Shown here one piece after another: positions 1 through 5,410 of a DNA stretch of 5,410 bases (position 1 is the first letter of the stretch; each line of letters begins with the position of its first letter). Source of the DNA: Candidatus Aphodomonas merdavium (lineage in GTDB: Bacteria > Bacillota > Clostridia > Christensenellales > Aristaeellaceae); contig DVLH01000120.1 in NCBI GenBank assembly GCA_018715585.1, positions 1 through 5,410 on the forward strand, given 5' to 3'. Both the position numbers and the translations under genes were made by a program. The notes under the pieces are model-generated. The model saw only the letters and a program-made list of their open reading frames with translations, was not told the origin of the DNA and did not search any database.

Positions 1-990
1 TGGAACCATCGCCTGCCACGCGCGCAGGCATTCGCCGAACAATACGGCATCCGCCCCTACGACGATTTGGAAAAGATGGTGCGCGAATGCGGCGTGGAAG
101 CCGCCGCCATCTGTACGCCGCATCCCAACCATGTGGAGACGGCCGTGCGCCTGGCGCAGCTGGGCGTGCATATCGCCATTGAAAAGCCGCTCGCCGTTTC
201 GCTGCGCGATTGCGACGCTATCATCGCCGCCGCCAACGCCGCCGGCGTTGTGGGCACGACCATCTGCCAGCGCCGCTTTTACCGCCCTTCGCTGCGCGTT
301 AAAGAAGCAATTGACGCGGGAAAAATCGGCAAGCCCATTCTGGGCAGCGTCAACATGCTCGGCTGGCGCGACATGGACTACTACCGCTCCGACCCCTGGC
401 GCGGCACGTGGAAGGGCGAGGGCGGCGGCGTGCTCGTCAACCAGGCGCCGCATCAGTTTGACCTGCTGCTATGGTATATGGGCGAGGTGGAATCGCTCTT
501 TGGCATGTGGGATACGCTCAACCATCCGCAGCTGGAGGTGGACGACACGGCCGTGGCGGTAATCCGCTTCCGCTCCGGCGCACTGGGCACCCTCTGCGTC
601 TCCAACGCGCAAAACCCGGCGCTCTTTGGCAACGTGCGCGTTCACGGCTCCAACGGCGCTTCCATCGGCGTGCAGACGGACGGGGGAGCGATGTTCATCG
701 CCGGCGTTTCGGAGATTACCGAGCCGCCCATCAACGATTTGTGGACCGTCCCCGGCGAAGAAGCGCTCTTACCCGTCTGGCAAAAGGAGGACGGCGACTT
801 TTTCCGCTCCGTGGACAGCATGTACTATTACCACCGCCAGCAGCTGGACGATTTCCTCAGCGCCATCCTCGACGGCCACCGGCCGCTGATCACGCTCGAG
901 GACGGGCGCAAGACGGTGGAGCTTTTCGAGGCCATTTACCGCTCACAGCGCGATCAAAAGCTGATCCGTTTCCCGTTGGAAGCGGAATAG
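1..990 (+). CDS. Gfo/Idh/MocA-family NAD(P)-dependent oxidoreductase, 5'-truncated
   Basis: The reading frame is open from the first base and ends at TAG (988-990), giving 329 visible residues. The gene begins upstream of the window; the in-frame ATG at 67 lies inside the domain and is not the start. The family is usually about 340-390 residues, so roughly 35-40 residues with the GxGxxG dinucleotide-binding loop are missing. Visible family marks, numbered by codon in the window, are TPHPNH (39-44), the EKP motif with its conserved lysine (61-63), and GGGVLVNQAPHQFD (141-154), which holds the likely catalytic His151. The C-terminal segment FLSAILDGHRPLITLEDG is also typical. Members oxidise or reduce sugars, inositols and related polyols in the cytoplasm with NAD(P). 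The substrate cannot be assigned here. A flavin reductase-like gene follows after 54 bases and may share the transcript. The family call is firm; the exact function is open. Confidence 0.93.
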   Translation, partial: WNHRLPRAQAFAEQYGIRPYDDLEKMVRECGVEAAAICTPHPNHVETAVRLAQLGVHIAIEKPLAVSLRDCDAIIAAANAAGVVGTTICQRRFYRPSLRVKEAIDAGKIGKPILGSVNMLGWRDMDYYRSDPWRGTWKGEGGGVLVNQAPHQFDLLLWYMGEVESLFGMWDTLNHPQLEVDDTAVAVIRFRSGALGTLCVSNAQNPALFGNVRVHGSNGASIGVQTDGGAMFIAGVSEITEPPINDLWTVPGEEALLPVWQKEDGDFFRSVDSMYYYHRQQLDDFLSAILDGHRPLITLEDGRKTVELFEAIYRSQRDQKLIRFPLEAE

Positions 991-1032
991 ACCAACCATG
1001 GCGCAGCAGCCAGCCTGCCGCCGGCAGCCGTG

Positions 1033-1039
1033 AAAGGAG
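1033..1039 (+). promoter_or_regulatory. Ribosome binding site that sets the start of the flavin reductase-like gene
   Basis: AAAGGAG lies 5 bases before ATG 1045. The same frame also has a GTG at 1030, but that codon lies upstream of this site and has no comparable site of its own, so ATG 1045 is the better start. Confidence 0.85.
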
Positions 1040-1044
1040 CAACC

Positions 1045-1692
1045 ATGAAAATCGAAATCGGCGCGGATTTTCCGCAGTATTTTCAGGCGGCCTATCCGGA
1101 GGAGTTTGAACTTTTTTCGCACTTTGAAACGGCGGCCGCCATTCCGTCCGTGCTGCTGGCCATCACCACCTGGAAAGCCAACGAAAAGCCGAACGTCTGC
1201 TTCCATGCCTGGAGCTGCTTTCACGGCGACAAGACGGCTTTTTTTGCCGTGCTGGGCAACCTCTACCGGCACACGCACACGTTTGCAAACATTGAAAGGG
1301 AGAAATGCTTCTGCATCAATTTTCTTCCCTTGCGCTACTATGACAACCTGACGGACACCATCCGCCACAACGAATACGGCGCAGACGAGTTCATCACCGG
1401 CGCGTTTACGCTTGCAAACGCCAAAACAATCCACGCGCCTTTCATCGAGGAAGCCTTTCTTACCCTGGAGTGCCGCCTTACGCAGGTGCTGGATCTCAGC
1501 GGCGCGGGCATTACGGCGATGGTCATCGGCCAGGTGCAGCACCTGGCCGTGGAGCAGCAATACGCGCAGGGGTACCGGGCGCGCTTTGGCAGGGACGGCT
1601 ATATGCTGCTTATCCCTGCGCCGCAGGATCTGCTCACGGGCGCGCCTTCACAGTCGGCCATTGCCACATTGAACATCGAGCGGTTCGATTGA
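1045..1692 (+). CDS. Flavin reductase-like FMN-binding protein (flavoredoxin / DIM6-NTAB type)
   Basis: This is a complete gene of 215 residues ending at TGA, close to the usual 160-220 of the family. The start is fixed by AAAGGAG five bases upstream. The split-barrel flavin-binding fold is suggested by a Ser/Thr-rich opening strand (VLLAITTWKANEKPNV, residues 36-51) and by the segment HTHTFANIEREKCFCINF (76-93), which matches the family pattern of a His/Thr-Asn-Ile helix followed by a strand ending in Asn-(Phe/Leu). A later part, IEEAFLTLECRL (134-145), resembles the conserved 'ECxL' strand, and AMVIGQVQHLAV (158-169) the 'iGeV' strand. No signal peptide or membrane segment is seen, so it is probably cytoplasmic. 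Such proteins bind FMN and act as NAD(P)H:flavin reductases or electron carriers; the partner here is unknown. The upstream oxidoreductase gene suggests a shared catabolic role, but this is only inference. Confidence is good for the family and low for the reaction. Confidence 0.82.
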   Translation: MKIEIGADFPQYFQAAYPEEFELFSHFETAAAIPSVLLAITTWKANEKPNVCFHAWSCFHGDKTAFFAVLGNLYRHTHTFANIEREKCFCINFLPLRYYDNLTDTIRHNEYGADEFITGAFTLANAKTIHAPFIEEAFLTLECRLTQVLDLSGAGITAMVIGQVQHLAVEQQYAQGYRARFGRDGYMLLIPAPQDLLTGAPSQSAIATLNIERFD

Positions 1693-1728
1693 CCCGCCGC
1701 ACGGGCGTGCCACAAGCGCCCTGCCATG

Positions 1729-1789
1729 AAAAAAGCGCCGCCTGCGGCCGTCCGCGCGTCCCCGCGCGGGCGCCCCAAAGCGGCGCTTT
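1729..1789. terminator. Rho-independent terminator between convergent genes, strongest for the minus strand
   Basis: AAAGCGCCGC (1732-1741) is a perfect 10-base inverted match to GCGGCGCTTT (1780-1789). Inside the 38-base loop a second perfect stem pairs CCGCGCG (1752-1758) with CGCGCGG (1763-1769) around a four-base loop. Read on the minus strand, the outer stem runs directly into TTTTTT (1734-1729), the classic arrangement for ending the ABC transporter operon. On the plus strand the stem is followed only by TTTGCCTTTGCCC, a poor T tract, so termination of the flavin reductase-like gene here is possible but weaker. It lies between the stop codons at 1692 and 1827. Confidence 0.75.
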
Positions 1790-1804
1790 GCCTTTGCCCT
1801 TCCG

Positions 1805-1821
1805 TACCGCCGGCGGCGGTA
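1805..1821. repeat. Short GC-rich hairpin just after the permease stop codon
   Basis: TACCGCC (1805-1811) pairs with GGCGGTA (1815-1821) around a three-base loop. It starts 6 bases past the permease stop on the minus strand. No T tract follows on either strand, so it is not a terminator by itself. It could protect the 3' end of the message or be chance in GC-rich sequence. Confidence 0.35.
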
Positions 1822-1826
1822 AAAGG

Positions 1827-4631
1827 TCAATCGTTTGCTTTCATTGATTCCACCATGTCCACCTTGCGGATGCTCGAGCGCATGATCAGGTTGACAAAAA
1901 GGGTGAAGATCATCGTGATTACCAGCGAATAGACGTAGCTCATCGGCGAGATCACGCGGCCAAACATGAGCGCATCCACCTCGACCGTCTTGACGACATA
2001 CGCGTGCAGCCAAATGCCAAATCCAAGCCCTAGCACTGCGCCAAAGAAGCTGAGCAGGTTCGTCTCGCGGAAGATATAGCGCTCCACCTCCCGGTCGTAG
2101 AATCCCAGCACGCGAATGGTCGCAAGCTCCTTGCGCCGCTCGCAGATGTTGACGTTGGTGAGGTTATAGAGCACGACGATGCACAGCATGCCCGCCGCAA
2201 GGATCAGCACCAGGACGATTGCGTCGATGCTGCCCACCGTGTCCACAAACGTATCCTGTATGTTCTGCGTAGAGCGCGTATAGAGCACATGCCCGCTGGA
2301 AAGCGCGCTGCGCATTGCATCTTCGGGTTGTGTGCCTTCGCTCAGCTGGCAAAAGACGGAAGCATATTCGGCGGGCTTGCCAAAGAGCGACTGATACACA
2401 TCCGGGCTAACGTAGGCATAGGCAGTGATATAGTTTTCCGTAATGCCCGTCACCTTTGCTGTCCCTTGGCGGCCGTCGCTATCCTCGAGCGTGACGGTAT
2501 CGCCCACCTTAATGCCCATCGTTTCGCACAGTTTTTCCGTCAACACAACGCTTCCCTCCCCGAAGCCAATCGGCTCGCCGGAGAGGCGCTCCCGAAGCGT
2601 TACAAAGTCTGACAATTCCTGTGCATCCTGTGGCACAAACATCGTGACGGAACAGCTTTCGCCCTTGAAAATGACGTTTCCTGTCTCATTGAGCGCAAAG
2701 AGGGAATCCGCAATCATGGACGAATCCTCCAGCAAAGAGACGACAGCCGGATCGTTTTGTGCCTCGCCAGGCTCATCCAGCAGCAGCATGAGGTCGTAGT
2801 GTTCAATTTCGCCAAACTGGATATCCACGATATCATGGATTGAATCGCGCATGCCAAACCCTGCCAACAGCAGCGCGCTGCATCCCGCAACGCCAATCAC
2901 CGTCATAAATAGCCTCTTTTTATAGCGGAACAGGTTCCGGCATGTAACCTTGCGCGTAAACGTCAGGCGGTTCCAGAAAAACGGGATCCGCTCCAGCAAA
3001 ATGCGCTTGCCAGGCGCAGGGGCCTTGGGGACCATCAGGACAGCGGGGCATGCATGGGTCACGCTAAAGCAGGCCCATAGCGTCGCAAGCAAGATACAGC
3101 CAATCGTAACCGGCGCGATGATCAGCATGATGTCCGGCCGCAAAGGCGTGACCGTCTTTGGCAGCACGTACATCATCCCATAAGCGTCGCTGATGACGGC
3201 CGGCAGCAGCTTAAACCCGCCAATAAATCCAAGCGCGCATCCAAGCAGCGATGAAAGGAAGCTATAGAGCAAATACTCAAAGAGCACCTGCCCGTTGGAA
3301 AAACCGAGCGCTTTGAGCGTACCGATCTGCGTCCTGTTTTCCTCTACCAGGCGGGTCATCGTCGTCAATGCCACCAGCAGCGCCACCAGGAAGAAGAACA
3401 TCGGGAACACCTTGCAAAGGGCCGCAACCTTCTCCACATCGCTTTGATAGCTGGAAAAGCCTACGGAATCCTCGCGCGTGTTAATGAGCCATACGCCATC
3501 TTCTAGTGCATCCAGCTCCGCTTGCGCGTCCGCAACGGCATCCCTCTGCTCCTGAAGGGCGTCCTCGCTTTCGCTCTCTTCTGCTTCTGCCTGTTTTTCC
3601 TCCAGCGCCGTTTGAACGCCCTGCGCCTCCTCAGCCAGCGCCCCGGCTAACGCCGCTCCTTCGTTCGTACCGGACATTGCCAACAGAGGAGCGGCCTGTG
3701 AGGTTTGCATGGCGCGCTGCGCACGGTCGGTCAAGAGCGCTTCCTGCGTGCCGGCAAGCTGCTCAAGCGCATCCAGCGCATCCTGCGCGCTGTCGATTTC
3801 CTCCTGTGCGCTCTGGCGCAGCTGCTGCGTGCGCAGTGCGGCGCGCTCCTCGCCAAACGCGTCCAGCGTAGCTTCCGCGGCATCGATGAGCGCAAAATAC
3901 TCATCGTCAAACGTATTGACTTCCTTGGCACCGGCAACCGTTAGGTAGGCGTCGGTGTATATGCCATCGTCCATTTCGAAGAAATCTTCCATCACATAGA
4001 CGTGCAGTGCAAGCGAACCGGAGCCAACCGTCGTGGAATCAGACGCGATGGAGATGCACATGGGGCTTTGCACGATACCCACTACCGTCAGCTCTGTCGC
4101 CGCCATGGAATCGGCCAGCTCGTCATAGTCCTTGTTCGCCTGCGCCAACGTCAGCACGTCCCCCGGCTGCGGCATGCTGTTGCCCGCGTAACCGCCGCCA
4201 GAAACCTGCAGCACGCACTCGGACTCGCTTTGGGGCATGCGTCCTTGCGTAAGTTCCACCTGGTTAAGCGGCGTTTTCCCCTCCTGGTCAAAGTAGGCGT
4301 ATAGGCGGGCAGCATAGTCGCTATTGTTCTTGTCGGTGAGCACCATATCCATTACATTGGCCGGCTGCACCTGTGCAAGGCAATCTAGCGCAGCAAGGGC
4401 GTCCACATCCTCTTGCGTCAGCCCGAGTGTCGCCTTGATATCGAAGTCATACCAATTGTATTCATCCATGTACGCATCCGTCGTCTCGCGCATATCCGGC
4501 GTGGTAGCAAAAAGCCCTGCTAAAAAACCCGCTCCAAGCGCGACGATGAAAAGGATGGACAAAAAACGGTTGATGCTTGCGCGGATGCCTCGAAAAACAT
4601 CCTTCCTTCTGGTCTTTGTCACGCTTACCAC
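1827..4631 (-). CDS. FtsX-like ABC transporter permease, duplicated 8-helix type with coiled-coil outer domain
   Basis: This is the 934-residue membrane subunit of a MacB/FtsX-type (type VII) ABC system. Hydrophobic segments fall near residues 21-43, 404-426, 447-472, 499-523, 573-594, 802-825, 856-879 and 896-917. That is two copies of the FtsX plan: one helix, a large outside domain, then three helices. The copies share the cytoplasmic coupling motif, IGTLKALGFSNGQV (436-449) and LATIRVLGFYDREV (836-849). The first outside domain (about 44-403) contains a long Ala/Glu/Gln-rich helical hairpin near 249-378; the second (about 595-800) has none. Start choice: an in-frame TGA lies directly before GTG 4631, so the start is that GTG or the GTG at 4622. 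GTG 4631 overlaps the ATPase stop by 7 bases, which points to coupled translation. The ATPase encoded upstream is the expected partner. Such systems export peptides, lipids or drugs, extract lipoproteins, or transmit force to outside enzymes; the cargo cannot be told here. The reading frame is intact. Confidence 0.93.
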   Translation of the reverse strand: MVSVTKTRRKDVFRGIRASINRFLSILFIVALGAGFLAGLFATTPDMRETTDAYMDEYNWYDFDIKATLGLTQEDVDALAALDCLAQVQPANVMDMVLTDKNNSDYAARLYAYFDQEGKTPLNQVELTQGRMPQSESECVLQVSGGGYAGNSMPQPGDVLTLAQANKDYDELADSMAATELTVVGIVQSPMCISIASDSTTVGSGSLALHVYVMEDFFEMDDGIYTDAYLTVAGAKEVNTFDDEYFALIDAAEATLDAFGEERAALRTQQLRQSAQEEIDSAQDALDALEQLAGTQEALLTDRAQRAMQTSQAAPLLAMSGTNEGAALAGALAEEAQGVQTALEEKQAEAEESESEDALQEQRDAVADAQAELDALEDGVWLINTREDSVGFSSYQSDVEKVAALCKVFPMFFFLVALLVALTTMTRLVEENRTQIGTLKALGFSNGQVLFEYLLYSFLSSLLGCALGFIGGFKLLPAVISDAYGMMYVLPKTVTPLRPDIMLIIAPVTIGCILLATLWACFSVTHACPAVLMVPKAPAPGKRILLERIPFFWNRLTFTRKVTCRNLFRYKKRLFMTVIGVAGCSALLLAGFGMRDSIHDIVDIQFGEIEHYDLMLLLDEPGEAQNDPAVVSLLEDSSMIADSLFALNETGNVIFKGESCSVTMFVPQDAQELSDFVTLRERLSGEPIGFGEGSVVLTEKLCETMGIKVGDTVTLEDSDGRQGTAKVTGITENYITAYAYVSPDVYQSLFGKPAEYASVFCQLSEGTQPEDAMRSALSSGHVLYTRSTQNIQDTFVDTVGSIDAIVLVLILAAGMLCIVVLYNLTNVNICERRKELATIRVLGFYDREVERYIFRETNLLSFFGAVLGLGFGIWLHAYVVKTVEVDALMFGRVISPMSYVYSLVITMIFTLFVNLIMRSSIRKVDMVESMKAND
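3498..3887 (-). other. Region coding for a predicted extracytoplasmic coiled-coil hairpin in the permease
   Basis: It covers about residues 249-378 of the permease. The first arm (about 249-311) and second arm (about 333-378) are rich in Ala, Glu, Gln, Asp and Leu with almost no Gly or Pro. They are separated by a short turn holding Pro315, Ser320, Gly321, Asn323 and Gly325. The second arm has a strongly acidic patch, EEKQAEAEESESED (344-357). The region sits outside the membrane just before the second helix. The helical-hairpin reading is inferred from composition and spacing, not from a coiled-coil score. Confidence 0.65.
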
Positions 4632-5326
4632 TCAATCCTTTCCACGGGCATAGGAGCGTCGTTCGTCTGTGCGCGCACCACCGTGCCGTTTTTGATGGTG
4701 ATCACGCGGTCGGCAATCTGCGTCAGGGCGCTGTTATGCGTAATGATAAGCACTGTCTTTCCCGTGTTGCGGCATGTATCCTGCAACAGTTTTAGCACAG
4801 CCTTGCCCGTATTGTAATCCAGGGCACCCGTCGGTTCGTCACAGAGGATCATCTTCGGGTTCTTCGCCAGCGCACGCGCGATGGAGACGCGCTGCTGCTC
4901 GCCGCCGGAAAGCTGTGCAGGAAAGTTGTTCATGCGCTCCTCAAGGCCGACGCTTTTGAGCGTTTCCGCCGCATCAAGGCTATCGCGGCAAATCTCCGCC
5001 GCAAGCTCCACGTTTTCACGCGCCGTCAGGTTCTGCATGAGGTTATAAAACTGGAACACGAACCCCACGTCCGTGCGCCTGTATTCGGTCAACTGGCGTG
5101 TGGAAAGGCTGCTAATCTCGCGCCCATCCAAAAGGATCAGGCCGGAGGTTGCCGTATCCATGCCGCCCAGGATGTTCAAAAGCGTCGTCTTGCCTGCACC
5201 GCTGGGGCCAACGATTACGCACAATTCCCCTTTTTCAATTGTAAAACTAATATGATCCAGCGCGTGAATCTCGTGCTGTCCCATTGAATATACCTTGCAT
5301 ACGTCTCGAAATTCAATATACGCCAT
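4625..5326 (-). CDS. ABC transporter ATP-binding protein, LolD/MacB type
   Basis: This is a complete 233-residue nucleotide-binding subunit, the usual length for this family. All catalytic motifs are present: Walker A GPSGAGKTT (40-48), Q-loop glutamine in FQFYNL (Gln92), signature LSGGEQQR (139-146), Walker B MILCDEP with catalytic Glu164, D-loop GALD (167-170) and the switch histidine His197 in IITHNS. The sequences VGFVFQFYNL and DEPTGALD are hallmarks of the LolD/MacB/FtsE-like group that pairs with FtsX-type permeases. It acts on the inner face of the membrane, hydrolysing ATP to drive the permease encoded next, whose start overlaps this stop codon by 7 bases. The ATG start is supported by AAAGGAG nine bases upstream. 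The short tail after the H-loop (about 205-233) ends in a charged, family-variable stretch. An intact ATPase fits an active complex. The family is certain; the transported substrate is not known. Confidence 0.96.
   Translation of the reverse strand: MAYIEFRDVCKVYSMGQHEIHALDHISFTIEKGELCVIVGPSGAGKTTLLNILGGMDTATSGLILLDGREISSLSTRQLTEYRRTDVGFVFQFYNLMQNLTARENVELAAEICRDSLDAAETLKSVGLEERMNNFPAQLSGGEQQRVSIARALAKNPKMILCDEPTGALDYNTGKAVLKLLQDTCRNTGKTVLIITHNSALTQIADRVITIKNGTVVRAQTNDAPMPVERIEW
4636..4643 (-). promoter_or_regulatory. Ribosome binding site for the permease, inside the ATPase gene
   Basis: On the minus strand GGAAAGGA lies within the last codons of the ATPase gene. It is 4 bases from GTG 4631 (tight) and 13 bases from the in-frame GTG 4622 (long). 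No better site is seen, so either GTG could be used, with ribosomes arriving from the ATPase stop. Confidence 0.5.
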
Positions 5327-5335
5327 CGTTCCTAT

Positions 5336-5342
5336 CTCCTTT
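5336..5342 (-). promoter_or_regulatory. Ribosome binding site of the ABC ATPase gene
   Basis: AAAGGAG on the minus strand ends 9 bases before ATG 5326 and overlaps the stop codon of the preceding partial gene (5343-5341). This fits tight operon packing with no room for a separate promoter between the two genes. Confidence 0.8.
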
Positions 5343-5410
5343 ATTCTTGTGCGCTCAGCGCTGTAAGCTCCTGCAAATAGCCCTGCGGCAAGTGCTCTTG
5401 CAGCACAGCA
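5341..5410 (-). CDS. C-terminal end of an unidentified gene upstream of the ABC ATPase, partial
   Basis: On the minus strand one frame is open from the window edge to TAA (5343-5341) and codes for 22 residues ending in LQELTALSAQE. It is probably a real gene end. The stop lies only 14 bases from the ATPase start and touches its ribosome binding site. The tail reads as a polar/leucine helix, with G or C in about two thirds of third codon positions. Genes in this place next to FtsX-type exporters are often a MarR- or TetR-type regulator or another transporter part, but nothing in 22 residues shows which. The product is not recognised. Confidence 0.5.
   Translation of the reverse strand, partial: AVLQEHLPQGYLQELTALSAQE

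Noticed and set aside
1015..1027. Small inverted repeat CTGCC/GGCAG between the oxidoreductase and the flavin reductase-like gene
   Set aside because: It has only five pairs with a three-base loop and no T tract. It ends just before the ribosome binding site and is likely chance in GC-rich sequence.
471..1109. Long plus-strand frame overlapping the oxidoreductase and the next gene
   Set aside because: It is an out-of-frame shadow of the real gene, very rich in Arg, Gly and Pro, as expected from GC-rich codons read in the wrong frame.
943..1560. 205-codon minus-strand frame opposite the flavin reductase-like gene
   Set aside because: The plus-strand frame matches a known family across its length and has a strong ribosome binding site; the minus frame shows no recognisable motif.
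1726..1932. Plus-strand open frame starting in the intergenic region
   Set aside because: It runs through the terminator stem and then antisense over the permease 3' end. There is no ribosome binding site and the product is low-complexity Arg/Ala/Pro-rich.
3506..3944. Several overlapping frames antisense to the permease coiled-coil region
   Set aside because: The biased Ala/Glu/Gln codons of the coiled coil leave all frames open on the other strand. The products are Arg/Ala/Pro-rich with no motif.
1..5410. Search for an undescribed system, mobile element, CRISPR array or RNA gene
   Set aside because: All full-length genes belong to known families, and I saw no direct repeats, transposase remnants, target-site duplications, tRNA-like folds or riboswitch-like leaders.

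Overview
The window holds two convergent gene groups separated by a 134-base intergenic stretch (1693-1826). Genes are tightly packed, fairly GC-rich, and preceded by strong AAAGGAG-type ribosome binding sites. The FtsX-type ABC exporter has the layout common in Gram-positive gut bacteria. Together these suggest a GC-rich member of the Bacillota (Clostridia-like). That placement is an inference from style; no marker gene fixes the taxon.

Left half, + strand (1-1692): the 3' part of a Gfo/Idh/MocA-family NAD(P)-dependent oxidoreductase whose N-terminal nucleotide-binding motif lies outside the window. After 54 bases comes a complete 215-residue flavin reductase-like (flavoredoxin/DIM6-NTAB type) FMN-binding protein. 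They may be co-transcribed. Their substrates cannot be read from the sequence.

Middle (1693-1826): the gene ends converge here. A large GC-rich inverted repeat with a run of six T on the minus strand is the likely transcription terminator, mainly for the minus-strand operon. A second small hairpin lies just downstream of the permease stop codon.

Right half, - strand (5410 down to 1827): an operon read from right to left. It starts with the last 22 codons of an unidentified gene, then a 233-residue LolD/MacB-type ABC ATPase, then a 934-residue FtsX-like permease whose start overlaps the ATPase stop. The ATPase and permease should form one ABC exporter or mechanotransmission complex of the MacB/FtsX type (type VII). 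The permease is an internal duplication of the four-helix FtsX unit, and its first outside domain carries a long helical-hairpin (coiled-coil) insertion, which is the most distinctive thing in the window.

The gene families present are all known. I found no CRISPR array, RNA gene, mobile element or clear sign of an undescribed system. No stretch over 300 bases lacks a gene.
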